A stretch of 64,000 bases of DNA from Nocardioides humi (GCF_006494775.1 NZ_CP041146.1:2232001-2296000), one strand, 5' to 3'. Shown: positions 47,565 to 57,279, numbered from the stretch's first letter. The notes: a model not told the origin generated them from the sequence alone. Numbers and translations are program-made.

Positions 47565-48436
47565 GATAGGGATTCCTCTCGCCAGGTGGGCGCCCTGCCG
47601 AGGTACTCGGCGAGGGCCGCGTCGGATCGGTCGAAGTGGCGGCGCAGGGCGGCCTCCAGGTCAGGGGGGAGCGGGGCGCCGGGTCGCTCGTTCCAGCGCC
47701 CGACCTCGGCGGGCCGGTGCAGGGGCAGGCCGAGCCGGCGCTGCAGCTCGACGTACCCGGAGACCGGGTCGGCGAAGAGGGCGTCGGCGTCGACGACGTG
47801 CACACGGCCCCGGCCGAGGGCGTCGACGTACCGCTGCACCTGCGACGCGTACTCCCCGCGCTGGAGGTAGGCGTGGTGGCGGTGGGCGAAGCTGGTCGCG
47901 CCCGGGGAGCCGGCGAGCAGGTCCGTCAGCCCGGCGGTGCGCTCCGCCTCCTGCGCGACGGCGTCGGCGAAGGGCAGCGTGTCGAAGCCACGCGCCGTCT
48001 CGTGCCGGTGGGCGGAGTGGGCGCGGGCGACCGGGTCGCGCACCATGACGACGACCTGGCAGCCGGGCAGGTCGCGGGCGATCCGCTCGGCGGCGAGCGG
48101 GTGGAAGAGGTAGTAGCCGCTGCACTCGAACGCCACCCTCCCCCGGGCGCTCGAGCGCAGCGGGAAGTGCGCGCGGTACCAGCGCCGGCCGTGCCGGTAG
48201 CCGTCGTCGAAGTAGCCGGTCCCCTTGTCGACCGTCGGCCGGCACAGCGCGGGGTGCTCGCTGAGCAGCCGGAACAGCGTCGTGGTGCCGGCGCGCTGCG
48301 CGCCGACGACGACGATCCCCGGCTCCTGGCGCAGGTCCGCGGTGAGCCAGCCCCAGGCGAGCAGCACCGCCCGTGCGGTACGACGCAGCGGGCGCGGCAG
48401 CCGGCGGCGCAGGCGGCCGGCCAGCCGGCGGATCAT
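47561..48436 (-). CDS. PAPS-dependent sulfotransferase
   Basis: 291 residues, ATG 48436. The 5'-phosphosulfate loop is VVVGAQRAGTTTLFRLLSEH at about 42-61, and the 3'-phosphate-binding motif is VVMVRDPVARAHSAHRHE. The fold is that of carbohydrate sulfotransferases (heparan-type Sulfotransfer_1). A basic N-terminal stretch could bind the membrane surface. Located between the flippase and methyltransferase genes, it predicts a sulfated polymer. Confidence 0.85.
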   Translation of the reverse strand: MIRRLAGRLRRRLPRPLRRTARAVLLAWGWLTADLRQEPGIVVVGAQRAGTTTLFRLLSEHPALCRPTVDKGTGYFDDGYRHGRRWYRAHFPLRSSARGRVAFECSGYYLFHPLAAERIARDLPGCQVVVMVRDPVARAHSAHRHETARGFDTLPFADAVAQEAERTAGLTDLLAGSPGATSFAHRHHAYLQRGEYASQVQRYVDALGRGRVHVVDADALFADPVSGYVELQRRLGLPLHRPAEVGRWNERPGAPLPPDLEAALRRHFDRSDAALAEYLGRAPTWREESLS

Positions 48437-49914
48437 GCCGCCACCGCCATCCGCCGCCGCGACCGCAGCCCGGCGGTGAAGACGTCGACGGAGAGCCGGA
48501 TGCGCAGCCGCCACACCACGACGCCGTACCCGATCCCGGAGCCGGCGCAGGCCAGCAGCCAGCCGAGCGGCGAGAGCCCGACGACGACGGCGAGCAGCGC
48601 GACCGGGACGCCGATGCACGCCACCGGAAGCGCCGCGGCGAGCAGCAGCTCGCCCATCGCGGGCGCGAGCCCGATGTCGGCGCGCAGCTGGACGATGGCG
48701 AGGACGCAGCGCACCACCACGGCGACCACCCAGGCCACGGCGGCGCCGGCGATGCCGATCCGCGGGACCAGCACCAGGCACAGCACGAGGTCGAGCGCCA
48801 GCGCGACCAGGGTGTTGACCAGGCTCCGGCCGCTGCGGCCGATCATCAGCAGCAGCGTGTCGACCGGCCCGGACGCGACGGCGACGAGCATCCCGGCGGC
48901 CATGACGAGGGCGACGGTGGCGGCCTCCCCGGTCGTGTACGACGCCCCGAACCAGCCGAGATAGGCCATCGGGGCGGCGGCGACCGCGAGGTAGACCGGC
49001 CAGGCCAGCAGCATGCTCCAGCACGTGCTCACCCCGAAGACCCGGGTGACCAGCGCCGGTGCGGTGTCCGCCGGGCCGGCCAGGATCAGGGTGAACCGCG
49101 GCTGCACCACCGAGGACACCGCCTGGTTGGCCAGCTGCCCGAACACGACGAACCGGGTCGCGACCGTGTAGAGCGCCGCCTCCCCCGGGGACAGCAGGAC
49201 GGCGACGAGCACGATGTCGAGCCGCTGCACGCCGACCTGGGCGATCCGGGCGACGGCACGAGGCCAGGTGAAGGTCCAGTACTCCCGGGCGCCGACCGCC
49301 TCCGTGGCGGCGGCGGTCCCGGACCGGGGCCGGCGCCCGAGGAGCCGGCGCAGCGAGCGGAGCGCGAGCAGCGCGCTGACGACGTACCCGGCCGCCCACG
49401 CCGCGGCGATGCCCGCCGGGATGCCGGCGGCGATCACCCCCACGACCAGCACGATCTGCATCCCGGGGCGCACGATCCGGTCGACGAGCACGGTGTCCCG
49501 GAAGCGGGCGTGCGCGCGGAGTGCGGCCAGGCACAGGTCCGAGCCGGCGGCCAGGGGCAGCGCCCACACCAGGCCGCGGGTGTCCGGCCACCACACCGCG
49601 AGGGCGAGGGCCAGGCCGCAGGCGGTCAGCAGCACGGGCACGGCCGCGATCCGCACGAGGGCCCGTACGGCGTCGGGCCGGTCGTCGCGCAGCACGAACC
49701 GGGCCAGCCCGGTGTCGGTGCCCAGCCCGGCGGCCGCGAGCGCGACCAGGAAGACCGCGGAGGCCGCGAAGAAGCGGCCCGCCGCGTCCGGGGGCACGCT
49801 GCGGGTCACCACGAGCACCAGACCGAACCCGGCCACGGTGCTCAGCACCGCTCCGGCCAGGGTGGCGGCGCTCCCCCGTGCGACCGCGCGCAGGTGTCCG
49901 CGCTCGTCGGTCAC
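48433..49914 (-). CDS. Wzx-type polysaccharide flippase
   Basis: 493 residues from GTG 49914 with about 14 transmembrane helices, of the MOP/oligosaccharide-flippase superfamily. The opening RGSAATLAGAVLSTVAGFGL and the central AREYWTFTWPRAVARIAQVG fit the family. It would move lipid-linked repeat units across the membrane for the polymerase. Overlaps of four bases with the Wzz-like gene before it (GTGA) and the sulfotransferase after it (ATGA). Confidence 0.88.
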   Translation of the reverse strand: MTDERGHLRAVARGSAATLAGAVLSTVAGFGLVLVVTRSVPPDAAGRFFAASAVFLVALAAAGLGTDTGLARFVLRDDRPDAVRALVRIAAVPVLLTACGLALALAVWWPDTRGLVWALPLAAGSDLCLAALRAHARFRDTVLVDRIVRPGMQIVLVVGVIAAGIPAGIAAAWAAGYVVSALLALRSLRRLLGRRPRSGTAAATEAVGAREYWTFTWPRAVARIAQVGVQRLDIVLVAVLLSPGEAALYTVATRFVVFGQLANQAVSSVVQPRFTLILAGPADTAPALVTRVFGVSTCWSMLLAWPVYLAVAAAPMAYLGWFGASYTTGEAATVALVMAAGMLVAVASGPVDTLLLMIGRSGRSLVNTLVALALDLVLCLVLVPRIGIAGAAVAWVVAVVVRCVLAIVQLRADIGLAPAMGELLLAAALPVACIGVPVALLAVVVGLSPLGWLLACAGSGIGYGVVVWRLRIRLSVDVFTAGLRSRRRMAVAA

Positions 49915-51485
49915 GGACGCACCTCCACGAAGCCGACGACCTCGGTGCCGCTGCGCTCGGCCTCGGTGAGCAGGACGTCGATCTCCGGCAGGGTGCACGC
50001 TCGCGGCCGCAGCTCGACCACCACCGCGCTCGAGGCCGCGAGCAGCCCCCGGCCCACGGCGGTGGCGAACCCGGGTGAGCCGACCACGACCACGTCCGCG
50101 TGCTTGGCCAGCTGCGCCAGGCTGCGCTGCATCTCCGCCGAGGCGACCAGGTCCGCGAGATCCACCCCCGGCTCGTCCGAGGGCTCGCCCGCCGGGTCGT
50201 CCGACGGCACCAGCCGGCTGCGGAAGTCCCCGTCCTCGAGCAGGACGTCGTCCACGACGGCCCGCAGCTGCACCAGCTCGGCCATCGCGGCCGCGTCGTC
50301 GTCCCGGGTGAGGTCGACGGCGATCACCTCGAACCGCGCCCTGGCGAGGGAGTCGACCAGCGCGGCGAAGGACGCCGCCTCGTCCTCCCGGCCGGCCGCC
50401 GCGACCGTCACCACGGCGGGCCGGTCCGAGCCGACGGCGAGCACCGCGGACCGCACGTGGGCGATCACGTCGTCGTCGGCCCGGACCGGGGTCCGGAGCA
50501 CGCCGAGGGGCGCGGGACCGCCGTCGGCGAGGTCCTCGAGACCCCGGACGACGTCCGGCACCGGCCGTCCGGCGCGGACCACCGCCACGGCGAGCACCAG
50601 CAGCAGCCCGAGGACGCCGGCGGCGGGCCCGGCCCGCATCGGGTCCGCCCACGGCCCGCCCCGGTCGACCTTCCCGGGGGTCACCAGCTGCCCCGGGTCC
50701 AGGCTGACGGCCTGCGCCGCCGCGAGCTGGGCGCGCAGGGAGCTGATCTGCACGACCACCTCCTGCACCTGCTGCTCGATCAGCGTGCGCTTGGGCGCGT
50801 CCGGCGCCAGCTTGTCCAGCCGGGCCAGCGCGGCGTTGCGCTCGCCCTCGCGCAGCCCGACCAGCTCGTCGAGGCGGGAGGTCCGCTCGAAGATCGCCGA
50901 CTCGGTGCGGGACCGGCGGAACCGGAGATAGACGTCGGCGAACGCGGAGGCCCGCTCGACCGCCGTGCTGTCGTCCGGGCCGCGGGTCGTGATCTCGAGC
51001 AGCTGGGTGTTGGGCGGGACGCTCACGCTCACCGTCGCGAGCAGGTCGGCCGGCTCACCGTCCAGGCCGAGCTCGGTCAGCACGGCCCGGGCCACGGCGT
51101 CCGAGCGGAGCACCTGGGCCTCGGTCGCGAGGTTCACCAGGTCGTCGCCGCGGCCGCCGGGGCTGTAGGCGTTGCCCTCGAGCGGGTGCAGCATGATCAC
51201 CGCGGTGGCGACGTGCTCGTCCTCGCGGTGCAGGGCCCAAGCCACGGCCGCGCCCGCGCACAGGGCAGCCGTGAGCACCGCCGCGAGCACCAGTCGCGGG
51301 GTGACGAAGCCTGGATCCGTGGGAGGACGCCGTCGCGAGCGGTTCCACAGGGGCGTGATGGCAAGGCGCCGGCGCGAGGGCGGTCTGGTTGCACCGTCGA
51401 GCGTCGGCAACGCAGCCAGCGCGCCGCTGTGGGATCGCGCAGCAGGGGTCCTGCCGCGGATCCAGGCTATCCGGCGCTGTCCCAT
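49911..51485 (-). CDS. Wzz/CapA-type chain-length protein with degenerate CpsD-like cytoplasmic domain
   Basis: 524 residues from ATG 51485, preceded by GGGAGG. A basic N-terminus of about 75 residues, helix 1 (LVLAAVLTAALCAGAAVAWAL), an external Wzz domain with coiled coil (about 140-270), helix 2 (GPAAGVLGLLLVLAVAVV), then a cytoplasmic domain that resembles tyrosine-kinase-type ATPases. The expected Walker A loop is replaced by VAAAGREDEAASFAALVD without the Gly-Lys-Ser/Thr, while the ADVVVVGSPGF and VVVELRPRACTLPEI segments of the family remain. There is no C-terminal Tyr cluster. It probably regulates chain length without kinase activity. Confidence 0.78.
   Translation of the reverse strand: MGQRRIAWIRGRTPAARSHSGALAALPTLDGATRPPSRRRLAITPLWNRSRRRPPTDPGFVTPRLVLAAVLTAALCAGAAVAWALHREDEHVATAVIMLHPLEGNAYSPGGRGDDLVNLATEAQVLRSDAVARAVLTELGLDGEPADLLATVSVSVPPNTQLLEITTRGPDDSTAVERASAFADVYLRFRRSRTESAIFERTSRLDELVGLREGERNAALARLDKLAPDAPKRTLIEQQVQEVVVQISSLRAQLAAAQAVSLDPGQLVTPGKVDRGGPWADPMRAGPAAGVLGLLLVLAVAVVRAGRPVPDVVRGLEDLADGGPAPLGVLRTPVRADDDVIAHVRSAVLAVGSDRPAVVTVAAAGREDEAASFAALVDSLARARFEVIAVDLTRDDDAAAMAELVQLRAVVDDVLLEDGDFRSRLVPSDDPAGEPSDEPGVDLADLVASAEMQRSLAQLAKHADVVVVGSPGFATAVGRGLLAASSAVVVELRPRACTLPEIDVLLTEAERSGTEVVGFVEVRP
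51309..51468. repeat. Imperfect inverted repeat of about 46 bases inside the 5' end of the Wzz-like gene
   Basis: GCCTGGATCCGTGGGAGGAC and onward (from 51310) is found again in reverse orientation, with substitutions and a small gap, at about 51424-51468; about 38 of 46 positions match. In the minus-strand protein the second copy encodes AWIRGRTPAARSHSG. A strong hairpin would form in the mRNA just after the start codon, or the true start lies elsewhere. Confidence 0.6.
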
Positions 51486-51555
51486 GGCACCTCCCGGTCG
51501 ACGACCGACCCATGATGGGCACGCCGGCCGGCTCCGGGCGGGCGGATGGGCGGAT

Positions 51556-51573
51556 ACCCCCAATTTGTGGGAT
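51556..51573. promoter_or_regulatory. Operator-like site ACCCCCAATTTGTGGGAT
   Basis: An AT-rich core flanked by C and G runs, in the 230-base divergent region between the Wzz-like gene (71 bases away) and the giant secreted protein (143 bases away). Related to the sites at 38428, 43639, 57264 and 59606. The rest of this divergent region shows no other clear element. Confidence 0.45.
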
Positions 51574-51715
51574 GGGCGGCCGCGCACCGGTCGCGGAAGC
51601 CCTCGTGGCCGCCGTCACCTGCCCAATATCGGTCATGCCACGGGTGCCGAAGGGTTGGCACGATCGCAACGCCCTCAGGACCGAGGGCCTTGCGAGTGCG
51701 GGGTCGGTGAAGCTC

Positions 51716-54700
51716 ATGTCTCCAGCCAACAGTCGATGCCACCCGGTCCCAGGCCGACTGAGGAGACATATCGCCAGGTTCGCCGCCGTCCCCATCGTCG
51801 CGGCATTCCTGATCGTCCCCGCGCTCGCGCCACTCACGCCGCCGGCCCAGGCCGCGCCGGGAGAGGTGTCCTTCGTCGCCGCAACCAGCACGGCCGGCAA
51901 CCGGACCGCCCACACGGTGCGGGTCCCGGCCGCGGTGCGTGCCGGCGACGTGCTGCTGCTGGCGCTCACCACGAACTCCGCGACCGCCACGATCCCCGAC
52001 GCCCTGGCCGGATGGACCCTGGTGGAGGGCCGGGAGGGCAACGGCCTGCGCAGCCGGCTCTGGCGGCGCACCGCCACCGGCGCCGACTCCGGCGCCAATG
52101 TCACCGCGACCACGAGCGCGGCCGCGAAGTCCGTGCTGTCCGTCGCGGCCTACCGCAGCACCGGCGCGACGCCGTCGGTCACCGCGGTCGCCGGCGGCAG
52201 CGACACCCCCGGCACCAGCCACGACGCACCGGCCGTCGCGGTGCCCGGCTCCGGCTCGTGGCTGGTCGGCGTGTGGGCGGAGAAGTCGTCGACCGACGAC
52301 ACCACGTGGACGCTGCCCGCCGGCGTGACCCAGCGCGACACGGCCGCCGCGACCGGCGCCGGCAAGATCAGCGCGGTCTGGGGCGACTCCGACGGCGCCG
52401 TGGCCTCCGGGACCGCGGTCGCGCGTACGGCGACCACGAGCACGACCGCGTCCCGCACGGCGACGTACTCGGTCGTGATCAGTCCCGGCGACGTGCCCGA
52501 CAACCCGCCGGAGGCCTCGTTCACGGCGAGCTGCAGCGGCCTGGTCTGCTCCTTCGACGCCTCCGCGTCGAGCGACCCCGACGGCGACGACCTGACCTAC
52601 GCATGGAGCTTCGGCGACGGCAGCTTCGGCACCGGGCGCACGGCCAGCCGCACGTACGCCGCGCCGGGACCGCGGACCGTGACCCTGACCGTGAGCGACG
52701 GCAGCAACCAGGCGACCGCCACCCGCCAGGTCAGCCCCGACGTCGCCGTCGTGGCCGGGCAGATCGGCTTCGTCGGCGCGGCCAGCACGGCCGGCAACCG
52801 GGCCGGCCACTCGGTCACGATCCCGTCCGCCGTCGAGCCCGGGGACCGGCTGGTCCTCTTCCTCGTCACGAACTCCACCGGCACCACCCTGGACGACGCG
52901 CTCCCGGGCTGGGAGCTGCTGCAGTCGCGCGACGGCAACGGCATCCGCGGCCGCGCGTGGACCCGCAGCGCCACGGCGATCGACGCGGGCCGGACGATCA
53001 CGGTGACGGACAGCGCCTACGTGAAGTCCGTGATGTCCGTCGCCGCCTACCGCTCCACCGGACCGGCCGTGGTCGGGGCGTCCGCCGCGGGGGGTGCGGA
53101 CGCCCCGGCCACCAGCCACACCACGCCGGCCAGCACCGCGGTGCACGCGAACTCGTGGCTGGTCAACCTGTGGACCGAGAAGTCCGCGACGGACACCACC
53201 TGGACGCTGCCCGCCGGCACCACCACCCGCAGCCAGGCGGCGGCGACCGGCTCGGGGAAGGTGAGCGGCGTGCTCGCCGACTCCGGCGGCGCCGTACCCG
53301 TCGGGCCGGTCGCGGGCCGCACCGCCACCACGAGCACCTCGGCCAGCCGGTCGACGATGTTCTCGATCGTGCTCGACCCCGGCGTCGACACCACCGGCAC
53401 GAACGTGCCGCCCGTCGCGGAGTTCACGACCGGCTGCGCGGGCCTCACCTGCGAGTTCGACGCCGCCCACTCCTTCGACGTCGACAAGGACCCGCTGACC
53501 TACCACTGGCAGTTCGGCGACGGACAGACCGGCACCGGCGTCAACCCCGAGCACAGGTACGCGACCCCCGGGACCCGCACGGTCACCCTGACCGTGGACG
53601 ACGGCCACGGCCACACCGACCAGGCCACGAGCAGCGCGACCGCCGTGCTGCCGGTGGCGCCGCCGGGCCACACCGGCCTGGTGCCGGACACGCCGCGCAC
53701 CAACCAGCCCACGATCACCAGCGGCGAGATCTGGGACATCGAGGTCGTCGGCAACCGCGTGTACGTCGCGGGCACGTTCACCTCGATCCGCCAGCCGAAC
53801 AACGGGGCGGTCGTCAACCAGGCCTACCTGGCGGCGTACAACTGGAGCACCGGGCAGGTCGACACGTCCTTCCGGCCGACCTTCACCAACGGCCAGGTCG
53901 TCGCCGTCGAGGCCTCCCCCGACGGCAGCAGGCTCTACATCGGGGGCAACTTCGGCACCGTCAACGGCCTGAGCCGCAAGGCGATCGCGCAGATCGACCC
54001 GGCCACCGGCGCGCCCGTGGAGGCCTTCACGGCCAACGCCAACGGGAAGGTCAACGAGCTGGCCGTGACGAACTCGACGGTGTACGCCGGCGGCCGGTTC
54101 ACGACGATCAACAACGTGCCGCGCGGGGCCCTCGCCGCCCTGGACGGCCGGACCGGCGCGGTGCGCGCCGATTTCGTCAACAACCTCACCGGCGGCATCG
54201 GCACCAACGGCGACCTCGCCGTGCAGCGGCTCAAGCTCACCCACGACGAGGGCCGGCTCCTGGTCGTGCACACCGGGCGGCAGGTCAACGGCAAGGACCG
54301 GTACGGCGTCGCGATCATCAACACCCGCACGAACAAGCTCACGCCCTGGAAGACCAGCCTGTGGGAGGACAACCTGCAGTTCGTGGGCGGCATCCAGCGC
54401 GCGTACGGCGGCGACATCGGGCCGGACGACTCGTACTTCGTCGTCACCAGCGGCTCCGGCGGCGACCGCCCGCCGATCAACGACACGGTGATCGCCTACG
54501 CCCTCGACGACGACAGCGACGCCGAGCCGCTGTGGATCTCGCGGCACTTCGACTCCGTCTACTCGGTCGCCGCCACCGAGGCCGGCATCTACATCGGCGG
54601 GCACTTCCAGTGGGCCGAGTCGGCGAGCGCGCCGATCCCGTGGCCGGGCCTGGACGACGTCGGGTACGGCACCGGGCAGGGCCTGTCGGCGTACGCCCTC

Positions 54701-57229
54701 GGCGACGCGGTCGTCAAGCGCTTCCACCTCGCCGCCCTCGACCCCGCCGACGGCCACGCCCTGGAATGGTTCGCGCCCTCCAACTCCTACGAGGGCGACA
54801 AGCACATCGAGGCCACGCCGCGCGGTCTCTTCGTCGGCGGCGACGGCAACACCAAGGGCAGCTACAACGTGGGCCGGGTGGCGTTCTTCGACTTCAACAA
54901 CGTCCCCGCGCAGAACGGCACCCAGACCGTCATCACCTCGCCGATCGAGGGCCGGATCGAGCCGGTGAACGAGCAGTTCGAGATCACCGGCACGGCGACC
55001 GCGGCCAGCGGCATCCAGCGGGTCGAGATCGAGGTGATGGACCGCAAGACCGGGCGCTACCTCAACGACGACCTGACCACCTGGGGCACGACGACGAGCA
55101 ACACGATCAACGCGACGCTCGATCCCGGCAGCGGGTCCTCCCGCACCTGGCGGCTCCCGCTCACGATGACCGCCAACCGGGAGCTGCTGCTGCGGGCACG
55201 GGCCGTGGCGGGCAACGGCACCGGCGACAACACGAAGGCCACCAAGAAGTTCGAGACGTTCGGCACCAGCGACCGGCCGCCGACCACGAGCATCACGGGC
55301 CCGGCGAGCCCGGTCAACGCGCTGACCTTCACGATCACCGGGACCGCGGCCGACGACTTCGGCGTCGACGGGGTCAGCTTCACGCTGCGCGACAGCCAGA
55401 ACCGCTACCTGCAGGAGGACGGCACCGTCTCGGGCACCTACCGCAGCTTCCGGGTGACGCCGGACGTCCTCGGCGCCACGAGCACGACCTGGTCGTACGA
55501 GATCACCGTGCCCTACGAGGACACGTGGTGGGCACAGGCGCGGGCCACCGACACCACCGGGCAGTCCTCGCTCGACACCTCCGACCGGCGCTGGATCGTG
55601 AGCGAGAACGGCCAGCCGCCGACGGTGTCCATCACCCAGCCGGCGACCATGGTGCCGCCCACGGCGGCCCAGACGGTGAACGTCACCCCCGGCAGTCCGC
55701 TCACCTTCGCGGGATCGGCGAACGACGACGAGGCCCTCGCCGCGGTGACGATCACGCTCCGCAACAACTCCACCGGGGAGCGGCTCGCCGCCGACGGGTC
55801 GTGGGGCACCGGCGTCGTGGCCGGGTCGTACCGGATCTCGCCGGTCAACCTCAACCAGCCCAGCTACAACTGGTCCTACACGACACCGTTCAACCTCACG
55901 CCGGGCAGCTACACCTTCACCGTCAGCGCCAGCGACCGGATCGGGCTGAGCACCTCGTCGGCGAACCAGGGCCGGCTCACGCTCAACGCCCAGATCCCCG
56001 GCGACAGCCCGCCGAACGGGCTGCTCGACGTGACCGGCACCGTCACCGGGCAGCAGGTGCTGCTGCTCAACCTGACCGGGAGGGCGACCGACGACAAGGG
56101 CGTCGCCCAGGTGGGGGTCACGATCCGCGACGCCGACACCAGTCGCTACCTGCAGCCCAACGGGACCATGTCCGCGTCGATGGCGATGCTCTACGCGACC
56201 CTGGCCAACCCCGGCGCGACGAACACGACCTGGTCGCTCAACGTCGCGCTGCCGACGCAGGGCGACTGGAACGTCACGGCGTTCGCCATCGACACGGCCG
56301 GCCAGCAGGACCCGACGACGACCGGGGCGACGGCGCGGTACCCGATCTACCCGGGCGACCGGCCGCCGGTGCTGAACGAGGCGCTGCTCAGCCCGACCGA
56401 GGGCACCACCTTCCCCGACGGCAAGATCTTCGTCAGCGGGCGCGCCGAGGACGACCAGGCGATGCAGGAGGTCCAGGTCGCGATCGTCAACGCCGCCGGG
56501 CAGTACATGAGCTCGACGGGCACCTTCACCAGCACCGCCGCGAGCTGGCGCACGGCCTTCCTCAACAGCCCCGGGACGCCCGGCTCGAACTTCTCCTACA
56601 CGACGCCGGTGATCCCGCCCGGCGCCTACACCGTGCGGGTGCGCGCCATCGACCACCACAACTTCATCAGCGCGATCTACGAGCGGCGCGCGAGCGTCGT
56701 CCACCCGCCGAACGACCCGCCGGTCGCGAGCTTCACCGCCACCTGCACGGCGAACGCCTGCAGCTTCGACGCGCGCGGCTCGACCGACGAGAACGCGACC
56801 ACGCTCACCTACGCGTGGAACTTCGGCAACGGCAGCGGATCCGGACCGGCGCCGACCCGGACCTACGCGGCGCCGGGCACCTACACCGTGACGCTCACCG
56901 CGCGGGACGAGTGGGGCCTCACCGCCACCGCGACCCGGACGGTCACCATCACCGCGCCTCCGGGGAACCGGCCGCCGGTCGCCGTCCTCAACCCGCCGGC
57001 CTGCTCCGGGCTGACCTGCAACTTCTCCGCGGTCGGCTCGACCGACCCCGACACCGGCGACACCATCACCTACCGCTGGGTCTGGGGCGACGGCCGCCCG
57101 AACTCGACGGCGTCGGCCACCTCGCACAGCTTCCCGGCCGCCGGGACCTACACCGTCGCGCTGACGGTGACCGACGGGTGGGGCGCGGCCACCACGACCA
57201 CCCGGCAAGTGACCGTTACCACACCGTGA
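51716..57229 (+). CDS. Very large secreted protein with PKD domains, beta-propeller and Ig-like repeats
   Basis: 1,837 residues from ATG 51716; an in-frame GTG at 51707 is possible. Signal peptide about 1-48, ending AQA. Then: duplicated module A (50-262 and 348-560, both with ASTAGNR or TSTAGNR, GNG.R and SVAAYRSTG), each followed by a PKD domain (263-340, 563-642); a propeller-like region (about 655-1070) with YVAGTFTSIRQ and YIGGNFGTVNGLSRK; five related Ig-like repeats of about 115 residues (1070-1660); and two final PKD domains (1666-1748 and 1750-1837). No sortase motif, membrane anchor or dockerin is seen. Probably a surface or matrix protein attached through the polysaccharide made here. 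Confidence 0.83.
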   Translation: MSPANSRCHPVPGRLRRHIARFAAVPIVAAFLIVPALAPLTPPAQAAPGEVSFVAATSTAGNRTAHTVRVPAAVRAGDVLLLALTTNSATATIPDALAGWTLVEGREGNGLRSRLWRRTATGADSGANVTATTSAAAKSVLSVAAYRSTGATPSVTAVAGGSDTPGTSHDAPAVAVPGSGSWLVGVWAEKSSTDDTTWTLPAGVTQRDTAAATGAGKISAVWGDSDGAVASGTAVARTATTSTTASRTATYSVVISPGDVPDNPPEASFTASCSGLVCSFDASASSDPDGDDLTYAWSFGDGSFGTGRTASRTYAAPGPRTVTLTVSDGSNQATATRQVSPDVAVVAGQIGFVGAASTAGNRAGHSVTIPSAVEPGDRLVLFLVTNSTGTTLDDALPGWELLQSRDGNGIRGRAWTRSATAIDAGRTITVTDSAYVKSVMSVAAYRSTGPAVVGASAAGGADAPATSHTTPASTAVHANSWLVNLWTEKSATDTTWTLPAGTTTRSQAAATGSGKVSGVLADSGGAVPVGPVAGRTATTSTSASRSTMFSIVLDPGVDTTGTNVPPVAEFTTGCAGLTCEFDAAHSFDVDKDPLTYHWQFGDGQTGTGVNPEHRYATPGTRTVTLTVDDGHGHTDQATSSATAVLPVAPPGHTGLVPDTPRTNQPTITSGEIWDIEVVGNRVYVAGTFTSIRQPNNGAVVNQAYLAAYNWSTGQVDTSFRPTFTNGQVVAVEASPDGSRLYIGGNFGTVNGLSRKAIAQIDPATGAPVEAFTANANGKVNELAVTNSTVYAGGRFTTINNVPRGALAALDGRTGAVRADFVNNLTGGIGTNGDLAVQRLKLTHDEGRLLVVHTGRQVNGKDRYGVAIINTRTNKLTPWKTSLWEDNLQFVGGIQRAYGGDIGPDDSYFVVTSGSGGDRPPINDTVIAYALDDDSDAEPLWISRHFDSVYSVAATEAGIYIGGHFQWAESASAPIPWPGLDDVGYGTGQGLSAYALGDAVVKRFHLAALDPADGHALEWFAPSNSYEGDKHIEATPRGLFVGGDGNTKGSYNVGRVAFFDFNNVPAQNGTQTVITSPIEGRIEPVNEQFEITGTATAASGIQRVEIEVMDRKTGRYLNDDLTTWGTTTSNTINATLDPGSGSSRTWRLPLTMTANRELLLRARAVAGNGTGDNTKATKKFETFGTSDRPPTTSITGPASPVNALTFTITGTAADDFGVDGVSFTLRDSQNRYLQEDGTVSGTYRSFRVTPDVLGATSTTWSYEITVPYEDTWWAQARATDTTGQSSLDTSDRRWIVSENGQPPTVSITQPATMVPPTAAQTVNVTPGSPLTFAGSANDDEALAAVTITLRNNSTGERLAADGSWGTGVVAGSYRISPVNLNQPSYNWSYTTPFNLTPGSYTFTVSASDRIGLSTSSANQGRLTLNAQIPGDSPPNGLLDVTGTVTGQQVLLLNLTGRATDDKGVAQVGVTIRDADTSRYLQPNGTMSASMAMLYATLANPGATNTTWSLNVALPTQGDWNVTAFAIDTAGQQDPTTTGATARYPIYPGDRPPVLNEALLSPTEGTTFPDGKIFVSGRAEDDQAMQEVQVAIVNAAGQYMSSTGTFTSTAASWRTAFLNSPGTPGSNFSYTTPVIPPGAYTVRVRAIDHHNFISAIYERRASVVHPPNDPPVASFTATCTANACSFDARGSTDENATTLTYAWNFGNGSGSGPAPTRTYAAPGTYTVTLTARDEWGLTATATRTVTITAPPGNRPPVAVLNPPACSGLTCNFSAVGSTDPDTGDTITYRWVWGDGRPNSTASATSHSFPAAGTYTVALTVTDGWGAATTTTRQVTVTTP

Positions 57230-57263
57230 GGGGGTGAGGCATCACCAACACCTATCTTGAACA

Positions 57264-57279
57264 GTCAAAAATTGGGTAC
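57264..57279. promoter_or_regulatory. Operator-like site upstream of the histidine kinase gene
   Basis: GTCAAAAATTGGGTAC; its reverse complement GTACCCAATTTTTGAC lines up with the ACCCAAATTTGG core of the 38428 site. It is centred about 57 bases upstream of the ATG, the position expected for an activator if the transcript is leaderless. It is the weakest of the five related sites. Confidence 0.35.

Noticed and set aside
51467..57208. 1,913-codon open frame opposite the giant secreted protein
   Set aside because: It is a compositional shadow (Val, Arg, Gly, Asp) of a gene with signal peptide and PKD domains on the other strand.
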